This document shows positions 32,298 to 41,471 of a stretch of 64,000 nt of DNA, piece after piece. Both the position numbers and the translations under genes were made by a program. The notes under the pieces are model-generated. The model was given only the letters and a program-made list of their open reading frames with translations, ran no database searches and was not told where the DNA came from. Positions within the stretch are counted from its first letter, which is position 1. Every line of letters begins with the position of its first letter. This DNA comes from CAG-791 sp963605745 (GTDB lineage Bacteria > Bacillota > Clostridia > Lachnospirales > Lachnospiraceae), in assembly GCA_963605745.1 (NCBI GenBank), contig CAVCWT010000005.1, positions 1 through 64,000 of the forward strand, read 5' to 3'.

Positions 32298-33623
32298 TCA
32301 GCCAAACCATGTCGGTGTGATGGTAGGAACATAGCCGCACAGCTTCGGAATGAAGAGGCTGATGTCCGGAACAAAGGTTAGGAGCAGCAGGGTAATCAGC
32401 ATGCATCCGTAGAAGGGAAGCGTTGCCTTTACGACCTTCTCCATAGGGCGCTTTGCAACGGCAGAGCCGATGAACAAAACGGCGCCAACAGGAGGTGTCA
32501 GAAGGCCGATGCCGCAGTTCAGAACGACGATAATACCGAACTGAACCGGGTCGATGCCGATGGAGGTTGCGATCGGCAGCAGGATCGGAGTTGCGATCAG
32601 GATGATGGGAGCCATATCCATGATGCAGCCCAGAACCAGCAGGATCAGATCCAGAAGGAGTGCGATCAGGATCGGGTTGCTGGTCAGGTCTGTGATAGCA
32701 GTTGCAGCAAGATCCGGGACATGCAAGGTTGTCAGGCAGTATCCGAAGGCATTGGAGCATGCAATCAGGATCAATACGATGGACAGCGTGTTGACGCACT
32801 CACTCAGCTGATCCCATACACCCTTCCAGTCGAGTCCCTTGTAAACAAAGACGGAAACGATCAGTGAGTAGATAACAGCGATTGCAGCCGACTCTGTTGC
32901 AGTGAAGACACCGCCGACAACGCCGAAGACAACGATGATAACGGCTGCAAGAGCCCAGATGGAGGTTCCCAGCTGCTTAAAGAAGCGGCTGAGCTTGAAG
33001 GGCTCTCCCTTGGGATAGTTGCGTTTTACGGAGATGATGTAGGAGCCAACCATCAGGGAAATGGCGAGCAGAGCGCCCGGAAGGTAACCAGCCAGGAAGA
33101 GGCTTCCTACGCTGATGCCGCCGGCTGTCGTTGCATAGATGACCATGTTGTGGCTCGGAGGAACCAGAAGACCCTCGCAGGAGGAGGTGATGGTTACAGC
33201 AGTAGAGAAATCTGCATCATAGCCCTGATCAACCATCATGGGGATCATGATGGATCCGATGGAAGCAGTATCTGCAGATGCGGATCCGGAGATGCCGCCA
33301 AAGAAGTAGGAAGCCACGATGTTAACCATGGCCATACCGCCTCTCATCCAGCCAACGCAGGCATCGGCGAGTGCGATCAGCTTCTCACTGATACCGCCGG
33401 AGCCCATGAGAACGCCCATTGTGATAAAGAACGGAACGGCCATCAGGCTGAAAGAGGAGATACCTTTTACCAGCTGCTGGCACAGGGTGTTAAAGCTAAG
33501 GCCCTGAACACCAAGGCACATAACGGTGGAAAGTGCTACTGCGTATGCGATCGGGAAACGCAGGAAGATCATGACGAAGAAGCTGCCGAGCAGCACAATA
33601 ATTGCCAAAGTCTGGGTATCCAT
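32298..33623 (-). CDS. dctM: TRAP transporter large permease (DctM)
   Basis: 441-aa integral membrane protein with about 12 helices. Typical DctM segments: RFPIAYAVALSTVM, VPFFITMGVLMGSGGIS, FFGGISGSASADTASIGSIMIPMM, LVPPSHNMVIYATTAGG and GLLTPPVGAVLFIG. It imports solutes using the sodium or proton gradient together with DctQ and the DctP lipoprotein. Its ATG shares one base with the DctQ stop. Confidence 0.95.
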   Translation of the reverse strand: MDTQTLAIIVLLGSFFVMIFLRFPIAYAVALSTVMCLGVQGLSFNTLCQQLVKGISSFSLMAVPFFITMGVLMGSGGISEKLIALADACVGWMRGGMAMVNIVASYFFGGISGSASADTASIGSIMIPMMVDQGYDADFSTAVTITSSCEGLLVPPSHNMVIYATTAGGISVGSLFLAGYLPGALLAISLMVGSYIISVKRNYPKGEPFKLSRFFKQLGTSIWALAAVIIVVFGVVGGVFTATESAAIAVIYSLIVSVFVYKGLDWKGVWDQLSECVNTLSIVLILIACSNAFGYCLTTLHVPDLAATAITDLTSNPILIALLLDLILLVLGCIMDMAPIILIATPILLPIATSIGIDPVQFGIIVVLNCGIGLLTPPVGAVLFIGSAVAKRPMEKVVKATLPFYGCMLITLLLLTFVPDISLFIPKLCGYVPTITPTWFG

Positions 33624-34147
33624 TATGCTGTGACCTCCTTTACAAAGAATTTTTTGATGTCGTTGTAAACTGCCTCGATCTCAAAGATGATCATGGCAAG
33701 ACCAGCCAGCGGAACCGGGAAATACATCCAGAAGCGGGACAGCCAGGGCATGGAAACGTAGGTTCCTACGCTGCCGAGGGTCCGGCAGAAATTCCAGCCG
33801 CAGATCAGCATGATAAAGCCGAGGATCATGACTGCAACATCTGCCATGATGTCCAGGATGATGATGACAGTTCTGGGAAGATAATTGTCAAAAGCGGTCA
33901 TGCGGATATGTGCGCCGCGGCGAATGGCCAGTGCGGCAGACAGAACAGCCATATAACTCATCAGTGTCAGAACCATCTCTTCCGACCAGGAAGGGTCACT
34001 GATGAAAGGAATGTAACGGCCCAGAATCGCATAGCAGGTGATGAGAATATCTGCAACGAGCAGAATCTTGCAGATGAACATAACCACCTTATAGACGATA
34101 TCGTAAACCGGACGGACCTTATCCAGGGTAGTAAAGATTGCAGGCAT
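33623..34147 (-). CDS. dctQ: TRAP transporter small permease (DctQ)
   Basis: 174 aa, four membrane helices. PSWSEEMVLTLMSYMAVLSAALAIRRGAHIRM is the DctQ signature region. Start 34147 is chosen because AAGGAGG lies 9 nt upstream; a longer frame would add 17 hydrophobic residues without a ribosome site. About 240 nt separate it from DctP, with no terminator seen there. Confidence 0.92.
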   Translation of the reverse strand: MPAIFTTLDKVRPVYDIVYKVVMFICKILLVADILITCYAILGRYIPFISDPSWSEEMVLTLMSYMAVLSAALAIRRGAHIRMTAFDNYLPRTVIIILDIMADVAVMILGFIMLICGWNFCRTLGSVGTYVSMPWLSRFWMYFPVPLAGLAMIIFEIEAVYNDIKKFFVKEVTA

Positions 34148-34385
34148 CCCTGTATCCTCCTTTAGTGAAAGTAATCTGATGAAAAGAGGGGCAGGCAATG
34201 CGGCTATGCCGCGCCGTCTACCCCTGCAGTCTTACATGTTCAATACCAATCCGATGATCGACCTCGTGCCGAAAGCCTGTTGCGCGTATTCAGGGATCTC
34301 GTAGCCGGGGATGATCCAATCGAATCACTGCTTTTAGCTGTATAGCGTTTCTTTTTGGAAAACGTCAATGTTCGCCGTGTGCGGA

Positions 34386-35507
34386 TTAGTTAGCAAAATC
34401 CTTCAGCTGCTGATACAGCTCAGCCTGATCTTTGGTATTCTCTTCGATGACAGTTGCGCAAGCGTCAGCCCATGCCTGCTTGTCCTCAACCTCAACGATG
34501 TTGCAGCCTTCTTCTCGGAGCTGATCGAGAACCTTGTTCTCCTCGGTCTCGGAAAGCTCTGCGTTGAACTGCTGTGCATAAGCACCGGCCTCCATGATGC
34601 AAGCCTGCTGATTCTCAGTCAGCTTGTTCCATGCATTGTCGGTGATGACAACCTGAACGGCGCCAAGGGTGTGTCCATCGAGTACCAGAGTGTTAGCAAC
34701 CTCCGGGAATGCATTGGACTTGTAGTTTGCGATGGGCTGCTCAGCACCATCAACGACACCGGTCTGCAGTGCGCTGTACAGCTCGTTGAAGGATACAACG
34801 GTCGGAGATGCGCCAAGGCCCTCAACCATTCCGTTCATAACAGGGTCGTTGGATACGCGGAGCTTCAGGTTCTTGAAGTCCTCAAGGCCGTTTACCTCGA
34901 TGCCGTTCTTGATGAAGAAGTGACGGAAACCTTCCTCGCCGTAGAAGACGCCGCGGATCGGCAGGCCCAGTTCCTGAGGCTCATCCAGGAATTCCTGTGC
35001 CAGATCAGAGTTAGCAAAGTTCCACCAGTGATCACGGCTCTCCCATGTGTAAGGGATGGACAGAAGCGTTGCCTTATTGCAGCCATAGCTTGTCAGAGCG
35101 AAAGCGGAGATACGGGACATATCGATGGTGTCGCCGCCTGCCAGGATGTTGTCCAGAACGTCGTTCTCAGAACCCAGAACACCGGATGCCTGAATGTCGA
35201 TTTCGATGGAACCTCCGGAGAGCTCCTCAACCTTCTCCTTGAAGGCTGTAGCAGTCTGACCAACGATAGTATCCAGCGGGTTAACCTCTGCATAAACAAG
35301 AGTAACCTTAGGATCATTTGCAGCAGCGGAGGAATCGCCGGTGGACTCTGTGGTCTCCTCAGCAGCCTCAGCAGTCTCTGTAGTCTCAGAGGTTTCTGCA
35401 GCTGCATCGGAAGAAGCAGCGGTGCTCGAAGAGCTGCTGGAGCCGCAAGCTGCGAGACTCAGCACCATAGCACCTGCCAGTGCCAGTGAAAGAACTTTCT
35501 TTTTCAT
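34386..35507 (-). CDS. dctP: TRAP transporter solute-binding lipoprotein (DctP)
   Basis: 373 aa. Lipoprotein signal with lipobox LAAC (Cys about 21) followed by a Ser/Glu/Thr-rich linker to about residue 65. The DctP domain includes SRISAFALTSYG, GFRHFFIKNGIEVNGLEDFKNLKLRVS with the Arg expected to bind the carboxylate of the ligand, and SFNELYSALQTGVVDGAEQPIANY. Ligand is probably a dicarboxylate or sugar acid. Confidence 0.94.
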   Translation of the reverse strand: MKKKVLSLALAGAMVLSLAACGSSSSSSTAASSDAAAETSETTETAEAAEETTESTGDSSAAANDPKVTLVYAEVNPLDTIVGQTATAFKEKVEELSGGSIEIDIQASGVLGSENDVLDNILAGGDTIDMSRISAFALTSYGCNKATLLSIPYTWESRDHWWNFANSDLAQEFLDEPQELGLPIRGVFYGEEGFRHFFIKNGIEVNGLEDFKNLKLRVSNDPVMNGMVEGLGASPTVVSFNELYSALQTGVVDGAEQPIANYKSNAFPEVANTLVLDGHTLGAVQVVITDNAWNKLTENQQACIMEAGAYAQQFNAELSETEENKVLDQLREEGCNIVEVEDKQAWADACATVIEENTKDQAELYQQLKDFAN

Positions 35508-35710
35508 AAATGTCTCCTTTTGCCCCCTCTTTGGGACGAATTTTATTCAGGAAAAATACGCATATTCTCGTTCCCCCTTGCGCGCAACCGGTGGAGACTG
35601 CGAACCCTTCCTGTTGTTCGGACACGGCTGCAACATGACGAATGCAGCGCATTGTGTCCCGCTCATATATAAAAATTTAACGATTTATTAATATTTTAAC
35701 AAGAGGATCA
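35508..35710 (-). promoter_or_regulatory. Probable promoter region of dctPQM
   Basis: The 340-nt gap 35508-35847 contains no gene. Next to dctP it has an AT-rich stretch (35664-35700) with TTGTTA- and TATAT-like boxes on the minus strand, lying after the terminator of the sensor operon, so dctPQM is likely transcribed separately and is the natural target of the AraC-type regulator. Exact boxes are uncertain. Confidence 0.4.
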
Positions 35711-35753
35711 TAAAAAAATGCTGACATTCGTAAGAAAATGCGAATGTCGGCAT
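35711..35753 (-). terminator. Terminator of the kinase-regulator-DctP2 operon
   Basis: Minus-strand stem ATGCCGACATTCG/CGAATGTCAGCAT followed by seven T (35718-35712). Confidence 0.88.
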
Positions 35754-35847
35754 ATACAGAATGCACAAAGCAGGCGTGCGGTGTCTGGGCATTTTGAAAA
35801 ATGCGAACTAACGTGAACGAGAATCGCCTGCTTGGAGGCGCAGCGAT

Positions 35848-36915
35848 TTAGGGCTTTGAATCTTGAATCTGCCGGATCAGCTCTTCCTGATCAGAATAGT
35901 CTTCATAGACGGCCAAGGCGGCCTTTTTAAAACGAGTTTGTTCTTGATCATCCAGCGCCGTGATGGTGATGCCGGCCTCCTGTATTTTATGCAGGGACTC
36001 CTCCTCAGCCTCCTGCCAGAGCTGCCGCTCCAGTGTCTGGGCGTTTTTAGCACAGTCGCGAATGATGTCGGGATAGGTTTCATCCAGTGCAGCCAGGCTT
36101 TCCATTGCCTCACTGCTGGCCAGTAAAACCTCCGGAATTCTGGTATGGGCGTCCTCGAGGACGTATTTGGCGACTTCATAGTGCCCGGTGTAATAGTAGC
36201 TGGGCCAGTTGTTCTCGGCACCATCAATCTCATTTTTGGCAAGTGCACTGTAGACATCGTCATAGGTCAGAGGAACCGGCACCGCACCGAAGGATCGGAT
36301 CACGTTCTGCATGAGACTGGATTCGCCAACGCGAATCTGCAGTCCGGAAAGGTCCTCCAGACAGGTCACTTCTTCGGTAGTGTAAAAATGACGAACGCCC
36401 GCATCATACCAGGCTAGTCCAGTAAGTCCGATGTCAGAGCTGATGGAGTTTAAAAATTCCTGGCCGATGTCGCCATCCAGAACCTTCCACATATGCTCGT
36501 TACTCTCATAGAGATAGGGGAGCTCCAGAACCTCGAACTGTGGCACGAACTCGCTCAGGATCATGATGGAGATACGGGAAAAGTCGACGCCGCCGTATTC
36601 CATCTGCTCTACAACGCCTTGCTCGCTGCCGAGTTCTCCGTTGGAATACACGCGAACCTGCACCCTGCCGTTTGTTCTTTGTGAAACCTCCTCGGCAAAG
36701 GAATAGGCAGCCTGTGTTGTAGGGTATCCTTCCGGCTGGTTGTCGGCATAGCGAAGAATGAGCTGCGGCTCGTTATTTTGCTGCGCAGAGTCACCGGCAG
36801 GCAGCGGCAGATGGCGGCCTGCAAATGGCAGGAGCAGGATGAACAAAAAGGTAAGAGCAGCGATGATCTTGCCCGTTGTTTTGCCGGATGGAATGTGCGC
36901 CTTGTCTGTGCTCAA
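35848..36915 (-). CDS. DctP-like protein associated with the TRAP two-component system
   Basis: 355-aa DctP-family protein with an uncleaved-looking N-terminal membrane helix (about 17-35) and no lipobox. Domain marks: FSRISIMILSEFVPQFEVLELPYLYES, AGVRHFYTTEEVTCLEDLSGLQIRVG and VYSALAKNEIDGAENNWPSYY. Start is TTG at 36915, backed by AAGGAGGG 6-7 nt upstream; it overlaps the regulator stop as TTGA. Being transcribed with the kinase and not with the permease, it probably acts as an extracytoplasmic ligand sensor for the kinase rather than as the transport protein. The role is inference. Confidence 0.85.
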   Translation of the reverse strand: MSTDKAHIPSGKTTGKIIAALTFLFILLLPFAGRHLPLPAGDSAQQNNEPQLILRYADNQPEGYPTTQAAYSFAEEVSQRTNGRVQVRVYSNGELGSEQGVVEQMEYGGVDFSRISIMILSEFVPQFEVLELPYLYESNEHMWKVLDGDIGQEFLNSISSDIGLTGLAWYDAGVRHFYTTEEVTCLEDLSGLQIRVGESSLMQNVIRSFGAVPVPLTYDDVYSALAKNEIDGAENNWPSYYYTGHYEVAKYVLEDAHTRIPEVLLASSEAMESLAALDETYPDIIRDCAKNAQTLERQLWQEAEEESLHKIQEAGITITALDDQEQTRFKKAALAVYEDYSDQEELIRQIQDSKP

Positions 36916-37709
36916 GATCTGCCCTCCTTCATACTGCGTGCACGCATCCTGCGATACTCCGTTGGCGTCTGTCCAATGCGCTTTTTAAAGGCGCGGGCAA
37001 AATAGCTGGCATCCTCATAGCCGACCATGCCGGCAACCTCTGCAGTGGAGCGAAGAGGATCAGAGAGCAGCTCACAGGCCGCCTGCATACGGACATCGGT
37101 TAGGTAGTCGAGAAAGCCGGTGTGCACGTATTTTTTAAACTGCGCGGAGAGATAGGCCGGGCTGATCTTCATGATTTCACTGACGCTGTCCAGGGAGAGT
37201 TCATACATATAATTATCGTGGATATAGGATTGTACCTGCTGCATGAGGAGTGCCATGTGATTCATCGGTGCAGGAGAACCTTCGGACTTGGCGGCAGGGG
37301 GAGCGGCGGAGGCGAGCTGCAGGAGGCGGCGCTCAGACTCCATCTGGGTAAGCGCCTTCTGAATGTTCTGCACGGCATCTTGGCAGATGACCGGCTTTAG
37401 AATATATCCGCAGGCCCCCAGACGCATCGCTTCATAGGCATACTGAAAGAGACCGTACGCAGTGACAAAGATGATCTTGCAGGAAGGACATTTCTCCAGA
37501 ATCTGCCGGGCAGCCTCGAGACCGCTGATTCCCGGCATTTCAATGTCCATGAGAATGAGATCGGCAGGAAGGAGCAGGGCCTTTTCCAGGGCATGGCGTC
37601 CGTTATCTGCAGTTTCAATATGAAATTCATTGGGAAAATGCGAGATGACCAGGTCAGTCAATAACTCACGTTCCTTGGATTCATCATCAGCAATCAGGAG
37701 CTTATACAT
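36912..37709 (-). CDS. Response regulator, REC plus AraC-type DNA-binding domain (YesN-like)
   Basis: 265 aa. Receiver domain with acidic pair DD (8-9), phosphoacceptor Asp55 in LILMDIEMPG and Lys in YILKPV; linker about 120-150; AraC-type double helix-turn-helix 155-262 with SPAYLSAQFKK, AEVAGMVGYEDASYFARAFKKRIGQTPTEYR. It should activate the TRAP operon next door in response to its ligand. Confidence 0.93.
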   Translation of the reverse strand: MYKLLIADDESKERELLTDLVISHFPNEFHIETADNGRHALEKALLLPADLILMDIEMPGISGLEAARQILEKCPSCKIIFVTAYGLFQYAYEAMRLGACGYILKPVICQDAVQNIQKALTQMESERRLLQLASAAPPAAKSEGSPAPMNHMALLMQQVQSYIHDNYMYELSLDSVSEIMKISPAYLSAQFKKYVHTGFLDYLTDVRMQAACELLSDPLRSTAEVAGMVGYEDASYFARAFKKRIGQTPTEYRRMRARSMKEGRS

Positions 37710-37800
37710 ATTTCAGAACCTCATGCGATCGGTCAGGATCAGTTTCTGTTGTGTTTTGGGGACTTGTCATTAAGAAAACGCGGATTCAGTTACCATTTCC

Positions 37801-39321
37801 TTAGAATTCGGGCTCCTCGAGTTCAATCAGAGGAAGGAACAGCACCGACCAGGTGCCGCGTCCCTGTCTGGAATAAATGCGCAGAGTTCCGGGCGGCTCG
37901 AGGAGCCTTAGTCTGTCTGCAACATTGCGGACGCCGATATGCTCCCCGGCTGCAGAGACGGCGTTTGGTGCATTCAGTCCGCTGCGGATCTGCAGCAGCA
38001 GATTACCCGGGATTCCGACGCCGTCATCGCGGACGGCAATGTACAGGAAGGGTCCGACGGGACACCTGCGGAGGATGATCCGCACGGTTCCTCCTTTTTC
38101 CTTTGGAATGATGCCGTGCTTGAAGGCGTTCTCGACCAGAGGCTGCAGGATAAAGGAGGGAACCAGTGTCTGTGTCAGGTCGAGTTCCTCGTCATAATCC
38201 CATTCCATACAGACACGTTCTCCAAAGCGGACATGATAGATTTCATAAAACTCATCGATAATGCGGATTTCCCGGGACAACGGAACCTGCAGGTCATTGC
38301 TGGCAAGACTGTAGCGCAGCAGCTGTGAAAGGGCCGTGATCAGGGAACGAGTGCGGGGCGCCCCTTCTTCATCAGAAACGCGCAGGATGACTCCCAGCGT
38401 ATTAAACAGAAAGTGTGGATCGATCTGACTGCGAAGGTGCTGCAGGCGGCTTCGCTCCACGGTGTTCTGGAGTTCGAGCGCCTGCGTCTCGCTGCGGTGG
38501 AGCTCCCGCTCAATGTCGTTTTTTTCCTGGAGTGTCTGGAGCTGTCGGACCATGGAGTGCTTCATGGTATTAAAGGCTCTGGCCAGCTGGCCGATCTCGT
38601 TGTGATGCGGAACGGCAACGTCAGGGGTATCCAGATGGCCTTTTCCGATTTCCTTGGATGCCACGATCATTTGCTGTACGGGATCGAGCAGCTGCCAGAC
38701 AGAAATAATGACCAGAATGCCCAACAGAATGCAGATGAAGGTGTTGACGAGCTGGATTTTCTTAAGAACTGCATTGAGCTCGGACAGGCTGGAATAGGTT
38801 CCCTGCCCTTCGGTGATAGCTGTCTGGAGCAGATCTGAAGTGTATTGCTGCAGGTACTTGCCGCAGACAGAGAGCTCATTGTAGTAAATGTCAGATGCAG
38901 CAGAGCGGTCATTCTGACGGAGCTGCTCCATCAGCTGTTCCAGAATGAGATTATAATTGTGATAGGTGATCCGAACGGCGCGGGCAAGGAGATACTGCTC
39001 TTCTCCAACCTCAGAAAGGTCGCTGTCAATGCGCCAGAGCCAGGCATCGCAGGTACTGTTGTTGCTGCGGAGTGTCTCTAAGAGCGCCAGGGAATCCCCA
39101 TTCTCCCAACGATAATTCGAAAGGGCACTCATTTGACGGCTGATGCCGCCGGAGAACTGACTGATGGAGTGAAAATTACCGGTCTGCTGATCCATCTGAT
39201 CCAGAACATAGGTGGATTGATAGTAGCTGACATAGAGCTGCACCAAAAGCGCAGCAAAAAACGCGGCCCCGAACAGCATGATCCTTCCTTTGAAATTCAT
39301 GTGCCGATGCAGCCACGTCAT
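37801..39321 (-). CDS. Sensor histidine kinase (LytS/YesM type)
   Basis: 506 aa. TM1 about 14-34, an extracellular helical sensing region 35-190, TM2 192-210, HAMP 211-262, a coiled coil, then His_kinase domain with phosphoacceptor His303 in RSQIDPHFLFNTLG. The HATPase part shows LQPLVENAFKHGI and the G box VRDDGVGIP. The start ATG 39321 has GGGGGATG upstream; ATG 39300 is possible. About 90 nt separate it from the regulator gene, with which it pairs. Confidence 0.92.
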   Translation of the reverse strand: MTWLHRHMNFKGRIMLFGAAFFAALLVQLYVSYYQSTYVLDQMDQQTGNFHSISQFSGGISRQMSALSNYRWENGDSLALLETLRSNNSTCDAWLWRIDSDLSEVGEEQYLLARAVRITYHNYNLILEQLMEQLRQNDRSAASDIYYNELSVCGKYLQQYTSDLLQTAITEGQGTYSSLSELNAVLKKIQLVNTFICILLGILVIISVWQLLDPVQQMIVASKEIGKGHLDTPDVAVPHHNEIGQLARAFNTMKHSMVRQLQTLQEKNDIERELHRSETQALELQNTVERSRLQHLRSQIDPHFLFNTLGVILRVSDEEGAPRTRSLITALSQLLRYSLASNDLQVPLSREIRIIDEFYEIYHVRFGERVCMEWDYDEELDLTQTLVPSFILQPLVENAFKHGIIPKEKGGTVRIILRRCPVGPFLYIAVRDDGVGIPGNLLLQIRSGLNAPNAVSAAGEHIGVRNVADRLRLLEPPGTLRIYSRQGRGTWSVLFLPLIELEEPEF

Positions 39322-39574
39322 AGAAAATCATCCCCCAACACAAAAAGTACCTATACAAATACGCATAAATCGTATCGCTTTTGTGGAAAATTATCAACCG
39401 ACGCATACGAGGGGAAGAGGACGTGTTACAATAACAGGTACTGTCTGAAGGTCGGTCAGAAGCGTTCCCACAGAAAAGACGTCTGATGTGGGGGAGTGAT
39501 CAATGACAGGGGGTGTTTGCAGGAAAGTCTGCGGACGACAATCAGCACCATATGGAAGAAGGAGATTGTAAAAG

Positions 39575-40126
39575 ATGGCATCGAAAAATACGACCCTATC
39601 CACATCCGTTAAGATGAGTGTGGCAGAATTCCGGCGTTTTGCAGCGTTTGATGTTCTGAAAAGGCAGAAGAGGTGGATCCGTCCGCTGCTCTTTATGCTG
39701 CTGATGCTGGTGTTTGCAGGAATCTGCTACAGCCAGGTCGGGAAAAGAGAAGGGGCGCTGCTCCTTGGCATTGTGCTGGCCGTGGTTGCTGTGGGGCTGC
39801 CGGTCTGTTATTTCGGGTCGTATTTTCACTCGGTGACGCAGCAGGCAAAAAAGATGGGACTTTCGACGCCGCAGAATGTCTACCGCGTGGACATTGCGCC
39901 GGAAGGCCTGCATGTGCAGGACGCCGGGCGGGGCGGCCGCATGGGCGAAGCGCATGATTATCCCTGGGAGAGTCTTTTTGGCGTATGGAAAACGAAGAGT
40001 GCGATTTATCTTTTCGTGGAACAGACGAAGGCCTATATTCTGCCGGGAGTGCAGATTAAGGGCGGCACAGAGGCTGCCTGGGCATTGCTAAATGAGCGTA
40101 TTGCCAAAGAAAAGCTCCATGGTTAG
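39575..40126 (+). CDS. YcxB-like membrane protein
   Basis: 183 aa. Two adjacent membrane helices (about 35-52 and 60-82), then a soluble YcxB-like C-terminal domain (VYRVDIAPEGLHVQ..., YPWESLFGVWKTKSAIYLFVEQTKAYILPG). ATG 39575 has AGGAG about 13 nt upstream. It converges on thiM with 4 nt between stops. Function unknown. Confidence 0.75.
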   Translation: MASKNTTLSTSVKMSVAEFRRFAAFDVLKRQKRWIRPLLFMLLMLVFAGICYSQVGKREGALLLGIVLAVVAVGLPVCYFGSYFHSVTQQAKKMGLSTPQNVYRVDIAPEGLHVQDAGRGGRMGEAHDYPWESLFGVWKTKSAIYLFVEQTKAYILPGVQIKGGTEAAWALLNERIAKEKLHG

Positions 40127-40130
40127 TACA

Positions 40131-40907
40131 TCAGATTCTGCCGATTCGGTCAATGAACTGCTGCCGGAAGGTCATAGTGCCGCCGCAGGTGTTCAAGGTG
40201 GCAGCCGCTGCCTGTTCTCCGCATCGTTTGACGTAGGAGCATAGCCAGACGGCAGCATCCGTCATATTCATGGCATCCATCATAGGAACAGCGGCAAAAG
40301 CCGCACCCAGAAGGGCACTGGACATACATCCGGTGCCCGTTATTTTGCTCATCATTTCATGGCCGCCGGTTACGCGGATCAGACTGGAGCCGTCAGTAAC
40401 CAGATCTTCCTTGCCGGAGGCGATGAGGATCAGGTGGTTTTCGGCTGCAAAGGCCTGCAGCTGCTCGGCAAATTCGTGGTCTGCAGCATCTCTTACATCC
40501 GCATCCACTCCGCATCTTCCACCACAGTTTGAAAGGATGGCTCGCAGCTCGGAATTGTTGCCCCGAATGCAGGTGACCTTGGTCGTATGCATCAGTTCCA
40601 GCAGTTTGGTTCGCCGGAAGGTGGAGCCGGAGATTCCTACGGGATCGACAACGATGGGGTGGCCGCACTGCGAAGCCTTCCCGGCAGCCAGGAACATGGC
40701 ATCGTAGTCGTCGGTGGCACCAAGGTTGCAGACAAGAGACTGGCTTCCTTCTGTGATTTCCTCTACCTCTGCAATATGGTGCGCCATAACAGGGGAGGCT
40801 CCGAGGGCAAGGAGGGCATTGGCGCAGTCGTTTACGGTTACAGAATTGGTGATGCAGTGCACAATGGGATTGGTGCGTTTTATGACTTTGAGAATATCGG
40901 TTGTCAT
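40131..40907 (-). CDS. thiM: Hydroxyethylthiazole kinase
   Basis: 258 aa. Salvages 4-methyl-5-(2-hydroxyethyl)thiazole by phosphorylation. Motifs: NPIVHCITNSVTVNDCANALLALGASPVMAH, VVDPVGISGS, IRGNNSEL and the anion hole with catalytic Cys in KITGTGCMSSALLGAF-like sequence. Start 40907 has AGGAG upstream and follows thiW directly. Last gene of the TPP-controlled operon. Confidence 0.95.
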   Translation of the reverse strand: MTTDILKVIKRTNPIVHCITNSVTVNDCANALLALGASPVMAHHIAEVEEITEGSQSLVCNLGATDDYDAMFLAAGKASQCGHPIVVDPVGISGSTFRRTKLLELMHTTKVTCIRGNNSELRAILSNCGGRCGVDADVRDAADHEFAEQLQAFAAENHLILIASGKEDLVTDGSSLIRVTGGHEMMSKITGTGCMSSALLGAAFAAVPMMDAMNMTDAAVWLCSYVKRCGEQAAAATLNTCGGTMTFRQQFIDRIGRI

Positions 40908-40908
40908 A

Positions 40909-41424
40909 CTAAAAAGACTCCTGTAATCGCTGTAATACACCTGTTTTCTGGAGAGCGGTCACCAGAATGATGGCAATGATGGTGCCGCCGCAGGTGCTGA
41001 TGAGGAAGGGAACGACAAAGGTGAAGAGGGCAGCGGTTTTGTTGCCGAGAACAAGTACGGCGACCGGATAGGCCAGCATGCCGCCGATGATGCCGGTGCC
41101 GAAGACCTCTCCGAGGTAGGCAAGCGGCAGCTTTTTACCGTATCGATAGAGCAAGCCGGAGAGCAGGGCGCCGCACATGCTGCCCGGAAAGGCCAGCGGC
41201 GTGCCAAGGCCGATCAGGTTTCGGATGAGACTGGCGATAAAGGCGGCGGCAAGTCCCCACCATGGACCTAAAAATACCGCACACAGAATGTTGACAAGGT
41301 GCTGCACAGGAGCACATTTCGAGCCGAATACCGGGAAGGAAAAAAGACTTCCCACAACGGCAATGGCTGCAAAGATGGCAGTGAGCGTGATTTTTCTGAG
41401 ATTGGTGCTGCTGGTTGTTTTCAT
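40909..41424 (-). CDS. thiW: ThiW, energy-coupling S component for the thiazole precursor
   Basis: 171-aa integral membrane protein with about five helices. The ThiW family is known from TPP-riboswitch operons and proposed to import hydroxyethylthiazole. Marks: FSFPVFGSKCAPVQHLVNILCAVFLGPWWGLAAAF and GTPLAFPGSMCGALLSGLLY. Start 41424 has AAAAGGAG 8 nt upstream. Its neighbour thiM phosphorylates the same compound. The ECF ATPases are not in this window. Confidence 0.92.
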   Translation of the reverse strand: MKTTSSTNLRKITLTAIFAAIAVVGSLFSFPVFGSKCAPVQHLVNILCAVFLGPWWGLAAAFIASLIRNLIGLGTPLAFPGSMCGALLSGLLYRYGKKLPLAYLGEVFGTGIIGGMLAYPVAVLVLGNKTAALFTFVVPFLISTCGGTIIAIILVTALQKTGVLQRLQESF

Positions 41425-41471
41425 TAGGTTCTCCTTTTCCGCCTCTGTCTCCAAAGGCGGACAGAGGACAC

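Noticed and set aside
33150..34165. Plus-strand frames opposite dctM and dctQ (172 and 187 codons)
   Set aside because: They shadow well-supported TRAP genes and encode low-complexity His/Asp/Gln-rich sequence.
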